A DNA stretch of 64,000 nucleotides from assembly GCF_000196455.1 (NCBI RefSeq), contig NC_014614.1, positions 265,501 through 329,500 on the forward strand, read 5' to 3'. Origin of the DNA: Acetoanaerobium sticklandii (GTDB lineage: Bacteria; Bacillota; Clostridia; Peptostreptococcales; Filifactoraceae). Positions within the stretch are counted from its first letter, which is position 1, and each line of letters opens with the position of its first letter. A program made the translations under genes and the position numbers. A model generated the notes under the pieces. It did no database searches. It saw nothing but the letters and a program-made list of their open reading frames with translations, and was not told where the DNA came from. Positions 1-8,912 of this stretch are shown piece after piece.

Positions 1-2070
1 AGATTTTTCGACCAGTATGATTCAAGTGAGTATAAAGAAAAAATCAAAACAGCTAAAGACTATCTTGTGAGCTTATTTGAATTAAACAAAAAAAGCTTTA
101 AAGGCTCGGGAACGGGACCTAGCTATGCCAAGGCTTTATTTGGATTTTTGACTGAAATAAAAGCTCAGGACCAGCTTGAGATATTCGTAAATAGATTAAG
201 AGAAGAAAATGCTTTTGACTATGCCAATGAAAACGCCCAAATATGGAATATAATCCTAGATACTCTAGACCAGCTAGTAGAAATTATGGGTGAAAAACCT
301 ATGAGCCTAGAGGAGTTTAGAAATATACTTTACGAGGGCATCAAGCAGCATGAGATAGGCATAATTCCGCCTGCCTTAGATCAGGTTATAGTTGCAACCC
401 TAGATAGAAGCAGAAGCACAGCTATTAAAGCTCTGTTTTTTATGGGACTTAACGACACCTATGTACCTCATGTGGGAAAGGACAGCCCTATACTTCTAGA
501 TGATGACAAGAAAAAGCTAAAAGACCTCGGAGTAAATCTACCATCTGAGCTAGACAATGCCATGTCAGATGAGACTCTCTCCATCTACAGTGCACTGTCA
601 AAGCCAAATGACAAGCTATTTCTAAGCTACAGTCTATCAGGAGGAGAGGATAACAAGGCTCTTAGACCTTCCACTATAATAAATAGGCTCAAGACTTTAT
701 TTCCAAACTTACATGAACGCTCATCTTTGTCAGATACTAGTGTTTTTAGCTATATATCAACTCCTGACTACAGCTTTGGAAAGCTAGCAGGAGAGCTGAG
801 AGATTTAGTAGAAGAAAAACATCTTGATAAGGACTGGCTATCACTATATAGCTGGTATATAGATAACGATGGCTGGGAAGCTAGAAGACAAAGACTTCTC
901 GATAATTTGTTTTATAAAAATCAGCAGGAATACATCACTCCTACTCAAGCAAAGCAGATTTACGAGGCTCCGTTTAAAGCGAGCGTAAGTAGGCTAGAAA
1001 GGTTTGCAAAATGTCCGTTTGACCATTTTGTGCAGTATGGTCTAAAGCCAGAGCCTAGAAAAGTTCATGAGATAGGACCACCAGAGCTAGGGACTATATT
1101 TCACAGTGCTATAGAGGATTTTGCAAAGCTTGCCAATAACAAGGCTAGCCTGCCACTACTTTTAGACAAAAAAACCTGTGACGAGCAAATTGATAAGCTA
1201 ATAGAAAACTGTGTATCTGACCATATCAAGATACTCATGGATAACTCAAAACGAAATGCCTATATGATGAAGAAAATAAAAAAAGTAGGAAGACGTGCCG
1301 CTTGGACTATGGTAAACCAAATGAGCAAGGGTAGGTTTGAGCCTTATGATTTTGAGATGAAATTGCCACCTATAGTGCTTGATTTAGGTGAATATGGCAC
1401 TATAGAGCTAACTGGTCAAATAGATAGGGTAGATATTTTAGATGAAAATGAAAAAACCTATGTCAAAATCATAGATTATAAATCCAGAGAAAAGAAATTT
1501 AGTCTTTCAGATGCTTACAATGGGCTAGATATTCAGCTCATAGTGTATTTGGAATCGGTGCTAGAGCATCTGCCTAGCCTTAAAAAGACCAAAGCCTATC
1601 CAGCAGGAGCTTTTTATTTCCCTATAGTGGATAAGCTCATAGAGTCTGACTTAACAGATGTAGAGGAAATAGAAAAGCAAATTGCAGGCAAGCTAAAGAT
1701 GCAGGGCATAGTTTTAAAGGATATAAATATAATTAAAGCCATAGATGCAGATATAGAAAACGAAGGTAGCGTAATAGATGTAAGGGTAAAGGATGAGGAT
1801 ATAAAAAGTGAAAATGCTCTTAGCGAGGAGGAATTTACAGCTTTATTAGACCATGTTATGGAGCTTGTAAAGGATATGTCGAAGGAGATACTAGCTGGAA
1901 ATATATCTATACATCCTTACAGCGATAAACAAAAAGCTCAGTGTAGCTACTGTGAGTATTCGAGTATGTGCAAATTCGATACTTTGTTTGAAGGAAATAC
2001 CCACAAGACTGTAAAGGCATTAAAGGACAAGGAAGTAAAAGAATTATTAATGAAGAAGGAGGGAATCTAG
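1..2070 (+). CDS. addB: ATP-dependent helicase/deoxyribonuclease subunit B (5' truncated)
   Basis: The reading frame is open from base 1, so the start lies upstream of the window and only the C-terminal 689 residues are seen. AddB is the inactivated-helicase/nuclease partner of AddA in double-strand-break end processing before RecA loading. Visible signs are the nuclease segments GTIFHSAIEDF and KIIDYKSREKKF followed by a Q-I-V-Y-L stretch, and the four-cysteine iron-sulfur clasp of the family: one Cys in KCPFDHF (near base 1013) and a C-x2-C-x5-C group (CSYCEYSSMC) close to the C-terminus. The stop codon is directly followed by the addA start, so the two are translated as one operon. Identity is secure; the missing N-terminal part cannot be judged. 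Confidence 0.95.
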   Translation, partial: RFFDQYDSSEYKEKIKTAKDYLVSLFELNKKSFKGSGTGPSYAKALFGFLTEIKAQDQLEIFVNRLREENAFDYANENAQIWNIILDTLDQLVEIMGEKPMSLEEFRNILYEGIKQHEIGIIPPALDQVIVATLDRSRSTAIKALFFMGLNDTYVPHVGKDSPILLDDDKKKLKDLGVNLPSELDNAMSDETLSIYSALSKPNDKLFLSYSLSGGEDNKALRPSTIINRLKTLFPNLHERSSLSDTSVFSYISTPDYSFGKLAGELRDLVEEKHLDKDWLSLYSWYIDNDGWEARRQRLLDNLFYKNQQEYITPTQAKQIYEAPFKASVSRLERFAKCPFDHFVQYGLKPEPRKVHEIGPPELGTIFHSAIEDFAKLANNKASLPLLLDKKTCDEQIDKLIENCVSDHIKILMDNSKRNAYMMKKIKKVGRRAAWTMVNQMSKGRFEPYDFEMKLPPIVLDLGEYGTIELTGQIDRVDILDENEKTYVKIIDYKSREKKFSLSDAYNGLDIQLIVYLESVLEHLPSLKKTKAYPAGAFYFPIVDKLIESDLTDVEEIEKQIAGKLKMQGIVLKDINIIKAIDADIENEGSVIDVRVKDEDIKSENALSEEEFTALLDHVMELVKDMSKEILAGNISIHPYSDKQKAQCSYCEYSSMCKFDTLFEGNTHKTVKALKDKEVKELLMKKEGI

Positions 2071-5000
2071 ATGGCATGGACAGATGCTCAGCAAAGTGCA
2101 ATAGACAGTAGAGGAGAAAATCTTCTAGTGTCAGCGGCGGCAGGCTCAGGAAAAACAGCCGTACTGGTTCAAAGAATCATAGATATAGTGCTAAATGAAA
2201 AAGTAGATGTTCAAAACCTCCTCATAGTTACTTTTACAAATGCAGCGGCGGCTGAAATGAAAGATAGAATACAAAAGATGCTCATGCAGAGGATGCTTGA
2301 TAATCCACAGGAGAGCCACTATCTAACCAAACAAATTCAAAATCTGCCTAGAGCCTCTATTAGCACTATGCATTCATTTTGTATAGATATATTAAGGCGT
2401 AACTTTCATATGCTAGACTTAGATCCTTCTTTCAAAATAGCAAACAACGCCCTTGTTTCTATTATGAAAACTCAAGCTATGGAGAGCTTGTTTGATGAAG
2501 CCTACGACTCAGATGATGTTCTGTTTTTATCCTTGGTTGATAGCTACGGGGGAACTAAAGACGATAAGAAGCTAAGCGACCTCATAGATAAGGTATACAA
2601 TTTCATCCAGAGCCAGCCCTATCCACTAAAATGGCTAGAAAGTGAAGCTGAAAGCTTTAATATATCGAGCTTTGATGAGCTTTCTACAAGTAAGTGGATG
2701 CAGGTAATTAAAGACGACATAAGAATCAAGCTAGATGCAGCCTATGATGCAGGCAAGAAAGCTATAGAGCTTTGTAAATTAGAAGGAGGGCCCCTTCCTT
2801 ATTTAGCGGCTATTGAAGATGATTTGCTACTTATAGATGATTTGAAATCCAAGCTAGAGCAGTCCTTTGCAGACTTTATACAGGCTATAGCAGAAGTGAA
2901 GCACAGCAGATTTGCAGCAATTTCTAAAAAAATGAAGGAAGAGCTAGATGTTGCTTTAGTTGATGAAGTAAAGGCTATAAGAGATACGGATATAAAAGCT
3001 AGCGGTATCAAAGCCATCCAAAAATCAATAAAAAACATATCTCAGGGATTTCAGTTAGAAGATATCAAAAATCTCTATCCTCTTATGAAAGCTCTTTACA
3101 AAACTGTAGCAAGATATGACGAGCTATATTCTGAGATAAAGTTAGCAAATTCAGTCTTAGACTTCTCGGATTTGGAGCATTATGCTCTTAGATTGCTGGA
3201 AAATGAAGCTGTAAGAGAGGATTTAAGAGCTAAATACACCTATATTTTCTTTGATGAATATCAAGACAGTAATATTGTTCAGGAGACCATAATCTCGGCA
3301 ATAAAAAGAGAAGATAATTTATTTTTAGTAGGAGACGTAAAGCAGTCCATATATAGATTTAGATTAGCTGACCCTACCTTGTTCATAGATAAATACCATT
3401 CCTATGCAAAAGCTGACGATAGGCCCAATAAAAGAATTGATTTATCAAACAACTTTAGAAGTAGACCGGCAATACTCGAATTTATCAACGATATATTTTC
3501 AGCTATTATGAATGAAGACTTAGGAGAGGTGGCTTATGACGATTCAGCCAAGCTAATTCCTGGAATGGATTTTCCTGTTGAGAAAAACAAAGTGGAGCTT
3601 GTAGTGCTTGAAAATCATAAGCTAGAAGAAGACGATGAGCTAGCTGAGGATGCAGATATGGATAACCCTGAGCTAGAGGCGATGTATGTATCATCTAGAA
3701 TCAAGGAGCTGCTAGGCAAGGAGCATTACAATCCAAAAGCTAAGGAGTTTCAAAAAATAACCTATAGAGATATTGTGATTCTCATGCGCTCACCCAAAAG
3801 CAGTATTGCAGCTTTTGAAAAAGTCCTTAAGGACGATAGGATACCTTGCTATGTGGATTACAGTGCTTCATACTACGATGTGCTAGAGGTAAAGCTCTTT
3901 ATAGATTTGCTTAAAATCATAGACAATATAGAGCAAGATGAAGCTCTTCTAGCTGTTATGAATTCTTCTATAGGAGGCTTTAGTCTAGATGAAATCATCG
4001 AGATAAGAGTAGCTTATAAAAAAGGAGCCATATATCAGGCCTTGCTTTCTTATATGGCGGACAATGATAATGAGCTTTCAATAAAAATAAATACTTTCCT
4101 AGACAGAATTAAGACCTATCGCTTTAAGGAAAAGCTCCAAAGACTAGATGAATTTTTATGGTATCTGATGAATGACACAGGCTATTATAGTGATTTGGCG
4201 GCTATGCCAGGAGGACAGATGAGGCAGGAAAATCTAAAAGCTCTGCTCGATAAAGCCTCGGAATTTCAGTCAAACACTACAAATGGACTTTTCAACTTCC
4301 TGCATTATATAGACAAGCTTCTAAAGGACAAAGGAGATACTCAGGAAGCCAAAGCTCTCAGTGAGAGCGAGGATAGAGTTCGAATCATGAGTATACACAA
4401 AAGCAAGGGACTTGAGTTTCCTGTTGTTTTCGTATGTGGACTGAGTAAAGGCTTTAATAAAGCTGATTTTAAGCAAGATATCATGCTTCACAATTCCCTA
4501 GGTATAGGACCTAAATATGTAGATCTCGATAAAAACGTCTACAGAGAATCTCTTCCAAAGACAGCCATAAAAATCCAGTCGAATAAAGAAATGCTATCTG
4601 AGGAACTGCGAATCCTTTATGTTGCTCTTACTAGAGCAGTAGATACTTTGATAATGGTGGGAAGTGTAAAGGATATAGAAAAGCTAGCGACAAGGGCAAG
4701 TAAATCAACTAGCACTAGCTATCTACTGTCACAGAGCAACTATCTTTCATGGATGCTCATCGCCCTGTATAAACATAGAGATGCATCGGCTCTTAGAGAT
4801 TACGCTGTAAGAGAAGTAATAGAAGATGATACATCTTATAAATCGAGCTTTAAGCTTTCATTAGTAGCAAAATACGACCTGCTTAAGCTGTCTCAAAGAG
4901 AGCGAGAGGATATAGACAATATGGAGGCTATCTTAAGAGACTATAAAGCTGACTCTAGTGAAACCCTAAATCCTGAAGTGATATCTGTGATAAACTCTAG

Positions 5001-5625
5001 ATTCAGCTATGAATATCCATATAAAGAGCAGACTATGCAGGTGTCCAAAACGAGCGCAACTATGCTTGCAAAATCAGTACTAGATGCTTCGAAAATCTCA
5101 GTAGTAATCCAAAGCATGCCTAGGTTCATGCAGAAAGTAAAAACCTTTAGTGCTTCACAACGAGGAACCCTCATGCATTTTGCTATGCAAAATATAAACC
5201 TAAATCAAGTAGCAAGTCCTAGTGAAATAGAAGACCAGCTTGATATGATGCATGTAAATGAGCTTCTTACCTCAGAAGAGAGAGCTTCTTTAGATTCTGA
5301 GATGCTTTATGAATTTTTCTGCTCCGAGCTAGGAAAAAGGATGCGTAGGTCTAAAAATGTAATAAGAGAAAATTCATTTATGCTAAAAAAAGACGAGGTG
5401 CTAGTAAGCGGAGTAATAGACTCTTACTTTGAAGAAGATGGCGAGTGGGTGCTAGTAGATTACAAAACGGACTATCTAGGGACAGACTCAAAGAAAGATA
5501 AAGCTGAAATGTACAGACCTCAGCTAGAGCTTTATAAAGAGGCTCTAGAGTCAAGCACAGACAAACCTGTAAAAGAGGCTTATATTTACTTGTTTGATAT
5601 TCAAGAGGCAGTTAGGGTAATATAA
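2071..5625 (+). CDS. addA: ATP-dependent helicase/nuclease subunit A
   Basis: AddA (1184 aa) is the UvrD-like 3'-5' helicase plus nuclease of the AddAB break-resection complex. The Walker A stretch SAAAGSGKTAVL lies at about residues 23-34, the Q-motif region (AWTDAQQSAI) precedes it, the Walker B equivalent reads FFDEYQDSN, and further helicase motifs include GDVKQSIYRFR and RIMSIHKSKGLEF. The C-terminal RecB-type nuclease shows QRGTLMHFAMQ and VLVDYKTDY. Length is close to the B. subtilis protein. The start ATG abuts the addB stop and has AGAAGGAGGGA before it. Nothing looks broken. Confidence 0.97.
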   Translation: MAWTDAQQSAIDSRGENLLVSAAAGSGKTAVLVQRIIDIVLNEKVDVQNLLIVTFTNAAAAEMKDRIQKMLMQRMLDNPQESHYLTKQIQNLPRASISTMHSFCIDILRRNFHMLDLDPSFKIANNALVSIMKTQAMESLFDEAYDSDDVLFLSLVDSYGGTKDDKKLSDLIDKVYNFIQSQPYPLKWLESEAESFNISSFDELSTSKWMQVIKDDIRIKLDAAYDAGKKAIELCKLEGGPLPYLAAIEDDLLLIDDLKSKLEQSFADFIQAIAEVKHSRFAAISKKMKEELDVALVDEVKAIRDTDIKASGIKAIQKSIKNISQGFQLEDIKNLYPLMKALYKTVARYDELYSEIKLANSVLDFSDLEHYALRLLENEAVREDLRAKYTYIFFDEYQDSNIVQETIISAIKREDNLFLVGDVKQSIYRFRLADPTLFIDKYHSYAKADDRPNKRIDLSNNFRSRPAILEFINDIFSAIMNEDLGEVAYDDSAKLIPGMDFPVEKNKVELVVLENHKLEEDDELAEDADMDNPELEAMYVSSRIKELLGKEHYNPKAKEFQKITYRDIVILMRSPKSSIAAFEKVLKDDRIPCYVDYSASYYDVLEVKLFIDLLKIIDNIEQDEALLAVMNSSIGGFSLDEIIEIRVAYKKGAIYQALLSYMADNDNELSIKINTFLDRIKTYRFKEKLQRLDEFLWYLMNDTGYYSDLAAMPGGQMRQENLKALLDKASEFQSNTTNGLFNFLHYIDKLLKDKGDTQEAKALSESEDRVRIMSIHKSKGLEFPVVFVCGLSKGFNKADFKQDIMLHNSLGIGPKYVDLDKNVYRESLPKTAIKIQSNKEMLSEELRILYVALTRAVDTLIMVGSVKDIEKLATRASKSTSTSYLLSQSNYLSWMLIALYKHRDASALRDYAVREVIEDDTSYKSSFKLSLVAKYDLLKLSQREREDIDNMEAILRDYKADSSETLNPEVISVINSRFSYEYPYKEQTMQVSKTSATMLAKSVLDASKISVVIQSMPRFMQKVKTFSASQRGTLMHFAMQNINLNQVASPSEIEDQLDMMHVNELLTSEERASLDSEMLYEFFCSELGKRMRRSKNVIRENSFMLKKDEVLVSGVIDSYFEEDGEWVLVDYKTDYLGTDSKKDKAEMYRPQLELYKEALESSTDKPVKEAYIYLFDIQEAVRVI

Positions 5626-5772
5626 AAAGGAATTTAAGCCTTAAAATTTTATAATTGTGTGAGATAAAAGTAAAATAGGGTAAAATATATATGGTAAACT
5701 GTGAATCAAATATGGGATAGTTCAGGATTATAGTTTATAATTAATTTAAATCCCTTATGAAGGAGAGAGAAT

Positions 5773-6657
5773 ATGGAGAAAATAGCTATCATTACAGATT
5801 CCACATCTGACCTTACTCAGGACATCATAGACAAATATGATATAAAGGTAATGCCACTTCAGATAATTTATCAAAGCAAAATATATAGAGACAAGGTAGA
5901 TATTACACCAGAGCAGATTTACTCAGGTATGGAAAGAGAAGTTCCTAAGACTTCGCTTCCTCTTACGGCTGATGTGGTAAAGACCTTTGAACAGCTTAAG
6001 CAAGAGGGATATACTCATATTCTAGGTGCTTTTATTTCATCTGGACTGAGCGGTACCTACAATATGGTTAGAAATATGGCAAATGATTACAAAGATGATT
6101 TTGTAATTGAGCTTATTGATTCGAAAAATATTTCGTGGGGCTCAGGTTTTGGGATAGTTGATGCAGCAAAAGCAAGAGAAGCAGGAGCTAGCTTTGAAGA
6201 CGTAGTAGCTGCGGCTAAGAAAGCTATCAAAAACACCAGATGTGTATTTGTGCTTCCTACATTATACTACCTTAAAAAAGGTGGAAGAATGGGAAGAGTA
6301 GAAGGTACAGTAGGAGATTTACTGAACATCAAGCCTATAGTAGGCGTAGATGAAGCAGGAGACGGCCAGTACTTTACAATCAAAAAAGTAAGAGGAAGAA
6401 AAAAATCTCTTACAGAATTATTTAATGTAATTCACAACCTTGTAAAGGACAAAGAAGCCTTTGAGGTTATAGTTCTAAGTGGTAACGCACCTGAAGAATC
6501 CACGGAAATAGCTGAAAAATTCAAAGCTATGCCAAACTGTAAATACGTGTTAGAAACTTCTGTAAGCCCTGTTATAGGCGTGCATACAGGACCTGGACTT
6601 TTGGCACTCTCAGTAAAATGTGACAGTGGAATGGATAATATAAAAGAAGACAAATAA
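5773..6657 (+). CDS. DegV family fatty-acid-binding protein
   Basis: A 294-aa DegV/FakB-type protein. Such proteins bind a fatty acid and, where a FakA kinase exists, present it for phosphorylation; some members have no proven role. The family signatures are clear: IITDSTSDL at residues 6-14, PKTSLP at 58-63, GLSGTYN at 91-97 and YLKKGGRMG at 166-174. It starts at an ATG preceded by AAGGAGAG. It stands alone between addA and a small hypothetical gene, and no fakA is in the window, so the specific ligand and partner are unknown. Confidence 0.9.
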   Translation: MEKIAIITDSTSDLTQDIIDKYDIKVMPLQIIYQSKIYRDKVDITPEQIYSGMEREVPKTSLPLTADVVKTFEQLKQEGYTHILGAFISSGLSGTYNMVRNMANDYKDDFVIELIDSKNISWGSGFGIVDAAKAREAGASFEDVVAAAKKAIKNTRCVFVLPTLYYLKKGGRMGRVEGTVGDLLNIKPIVGVDEAGDGQYFTIKKVRGRKKSLTELFNVIHNLVKDKEAFEVIVLSGNAPEESTEIAEKFKAMPNCKYVLETSVSPVIGVHTGPGLLALSVKCDSGMDNIKEDK

Positions 6658-6732
6658 GAGCCCTGGCAATATAGCAATCAAAGATTGCTGATAGGTGCTG
6701 AAACCTTGTTATTTTAACAATAATAGATAGGA

Positions 6733-7161
6733 ATGATGAAAATAATGGAGCCATTTGCAGTGATATTGATGAGAAAAGATAGTGAGACGGGTTTTTTCGA
6801 GTCTGAAGTAGGAAGTTACAATATTCCTAGCATGGGAGAGTATTTAGAGAGTATTTTTGTGATAGACAAAGAGGAAGAGGACATGGTTCATCTTAGAATC
6901 ACTACTGCAACTCCAGTGAAAGACTGGGAGTACTCAGCTATATACGATTACTATGATGAAGATAGAGTATCAGCTCTGGATTTTGTCATAAAAGTAGAGC
7001 CTATAGAAGATGATTACGATCCTCTATGGGAAGTTACATTTAAACTTCTAGACAATATAGAAGAAACAGAGGAGCAGATTCAAAAAATTCTAGAGACTCA
7101 TCATATAGAGCTACAAGAGGTAATGCAGGAGATAAAAGATAAAGAGGAAGAATATAAATAG
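6733..7161 (+). CDS. Small acidic hypothetical protein
   Basis: A soluble, acidic 142-aa protein without signal peptide, membrane segment or catalytic motif that I can recognise. It resembles short clostridial proteins of the DUF6762 type (N-terminal pattern of hydrophobic strand, xKDxETGF, xxVGSYxxP), but that assignment is from memory of the pattern and is weak. The C-terminal 30 residues are predicted helical and highly charged. Three in-frame ATGs lie close together (6733, 6736, 6745) with only a poor TAGGA site before them, so the start is uncertain by a few codons. The 75-base gap to degV holds two short hairpins (6673-6689 and 6705-6719) without a T-run. Confidence 0.6.
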   Translation: MMKIMEPFAVILMRKDSETGFFESEVGSYNIPSMGEYLESIFVIDKEEEDMVHLRITTATPVKDWEYSAIYDYYDEDRVSALDFVIKVEPIEDDYDPLWEVTFKLLDNIEETEEQIQKILETHHIELQEVMQEIKDKEEEYK

Positions 7162-7185
7162 GCTGAATTACTTTATGCAAATTAC

Positions 7186-7214
7186 TTGATAAAAAAACTA
7201 GTATCTTGTATAAT
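7186..7214 (+). promoter_or_regulatory. Sigma-A promoter of the DUF819 gene
   Basis: TTGATA at 7186-7191 and TATAAT at 7209-7214 are separated by exactly 17 bases, an almost ideal vegetative promoter. Transcription would begin near 7221, about 160 bases before the DUF819 start codon. Confidence 0.7.
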
Positions 7215-7315
7215 TAAAAAAAAACAAAATATAGAAAATTCAGTTTACGAAAAGAAAATCGTCTTTATGGCCTTTCTTTTCAATGAATCAAATTCTTTAT
7301 TATCTACGTAATAAG

Positions 7316-7356
7316 GACCATGTGATAAAATCTCATATGGTCTTTTTTTGTTTTTT
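7316..7356 (+). terminator. Intrinsic terminator inside the DUF819 leader
   Basis: GACCATGTGA (7316-7325) pairs with TCATATGGTC (7333-7342), with one G-T pair, around a seven-base loop and is followed by TTTTTTTG then TTTTTT. It lies downstream of the 7186 promoter and only 25 bases before the next start codon, so it may act as an attenuator rather than as the end of the previous gene. Confidence 0.7.
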
Positions 7357-7380
7357 AAAAAACTTTTAAGGAGGATTTTT

Positions 7381-8541
7381 ATGATAACAAATGGTTTTAC
7401 TTTTGTAGCTTTTTTAGTTTTATTAGCCGGAATTATAGTAATTGTAGAAAAGAAAAGCAACAGCAAAATTTTTAACTACATACCAGGTGTTGTAATGCTT
7501 TACTTCTTTGCAATGCTTCTAGCTACATTTGGATTATGGGAAAAAACAGACTCAGTAAATACCTACTATAAAGGAGTAAAAGACAATCTGCTTCCTGCGA
7601 TGATTTTCTTAATGCTACTTAGATGTGACCTTAGAAAAATTTTCAAGCTTGGGCCTAAAATGCTTATTGGTTTCTTCTCAGCCTCTATAAGCATAGGAGT
7701 AGGGTTTGTAGTTTCGTATGCAATTTTTAAGGGCTTCTTCCCAGCCGATACTTGGAAAAGCTTTGCCGCTCTTGCTGGAAGCTGGATGGGTGGAACAGGA
7801 AATATGGCAGCTATTCAAGGAGCTTTAAATGTTCCGGATTCTGCTATGGGATACACTCTTTTGATAGATTCTATAGATTATTCTATTTGGGTTATGATTT
7901 TACTTGCTTTAGTGCCTTTTGGACATCTGTTTAATAAATGGACGAAAGCAGATACTAAGGTAATAGATGAAATAGGAAGAGAGCTAGAAAAAGATAAGGA
8001 AAATATGAGAACGACTATAGAGTTTTCTGACATGATTATTCTGCTTGGAAGTAGTTTAATGGTTTCTAGTTTATCACAGGCACTTAGCGTACACCTTCCG
8101 CAGAGCGATTTTCTAACTGTAGGTACATGGACAGTAATTATCGCTACAGTAATAGGAGTATTATGTGCACTGACTCCATTTGGAAAGCTTCCAGGTTCAT
8201 CGCAGATTTCAAATGTAATGCTGTATATTATCATAGGTTTGATAGCATCTAGAGCTAATTTTGCTGAGCTTACTCAAGCGCCTATTTACATAGTTGCTGG
8301 CTTTGTAATTCTAATTGTCCACGCAGTTGTGCTTGCTATTATTGCCAAAATATTTAAGCTGGACTTATTTACTTGTGGAGTGGCTTCTCTTGCAAACATT
8401 GGAGGAGTAGCATCTGCGCCTATTCTTGCAGCATCTTACTCAGAGGCTCTTATACCTATAGGGGTGCTTATGGCTATGCTGGGATACGTTGTAGGTACAG
8501 GCGGAGGACTGTTCGTAGGAAAAATCCTCTCTATGCTATAA
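7381..8541 (+). CDS. DUF819 family membrane protein (putative permease)
   Basis: A 386-aa integral membrane protein with about ten to eleven hydrophobic segments. It carries the conserved loop GSWMGGTGNMAAIQ near residue 135 and SLANIGGVASAPILA near the C-terminal part, both typical of the DUF819 (YjcL-like) family. The family is thought to transport a small metabolite, but no substrate is established. The start at 7381 is chosen because AAGGAGG (7368-7374) sits six bases upstream; an upstream in-frame ATG lies inside the terminator T-run and is unlikely. It heads a tight cluster with a DUF3870 protein and a dipeptide epimerase, suggesting import of dipeptides or their products. Substrate is inference only. 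Confidence 0.85.
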   Translation: MITNGFTFVAFLVLLAGIIVIVEKKSNSKIFNYIPGVVMLYFFAMLLATFGLWEKTDSVNTYYKGVKDNLLPAMIFLMLLRCDLRKIFKLGPKMLIGFFSASISIGVGFVVSYAIFKGFFPADTWKSFAALAGSWMGGTGNMAAIQGALNVPDSAMGYTLLIDSIDYSIWVMILLALVPFGHLFNKWTKADTKVIDEIGRELEKDKENMRTTIEFSDMIILLGSSLMVSSLSQALSVHLPQSDFLTVGTWTVIIATVIGVLCALTPFGKLPGSSQISNVMLYIIIGLIASRANFAELTQAPIYIVAGFVILIVHAVVLAIIAKIFKLDLFTCGVASLANIGGVASAPILAASYSEALIPIGVLMAMLGYVVGTGGGLFVGKILSML

Positions 8542-8568
8542 TATATCAAAAAACGGAGATGATGATAA

Positions 8569-8898
8569 ATGTATCCAGATACTACAGTATATATTATAGG
8601 ACACGCTAGAACTCAGGCAGATAATGCAATAACGGAGCACTTCAAAGGTTTTTTTATAGGAGTAGTAGTAGATTATATTACTGATGAAATTGTAGATATA
8701 AGCTGTAGCTCAACTATTCCTACTACTGAAAAATTTATTCAGAGTTTATTTATAAATAAGAAGCTAGATAAGTACTATGGCGAAATAGACAGACAGATAG
8801 AGCAAAGATATTTTGGAACTTCTCAAAAAGCATTGTCGACTGCTTATAAGGATGCAGTAAAACGATATGCGGAGGTAAAAGAAAAATACTACAAGTAA
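8569..8898 (+). CDS. DUF3870 domain protein
   Basis: A compact 109-aa cytoplasmic protein. The pattern YPDTTVYIIGHA, GFFIGVVVDYITDEIVDISCS, FIQSLFINKKL and RYFGTSQKAL...A-K-A/D-A-V-K-R-Y matches the DUF3870 family over its whole length. The function of the family is not known. It lies 27 bases after the DUF819 permease and 14 bases before the dipeptide epimerase, so the three are probably co-transcribed. The conserved Cys in DISCSS could matter, but nothing else points to catalysis. Confidence 0.85.
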   Translation: MYPDTTVYIIGHARTQADNAITEHFKGFFIGVVVDYITDEIVDISCSSTIPTTEKFIQSLFINKKLDKYYGEIDRQIEQRYFGTSQKALSTAYKDAVKRYAEVKEKYYK

Positions 8899-8912
8899 TA
8901 TTGGAGGCAAGT

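Noticed and set aside
7245..7466. Minus-strand frame across the DUF819 leader
   Set aside because: It spans a promoter leader, a terminator and the start of the permease; no ribosome site and lysine-rich low complexity.
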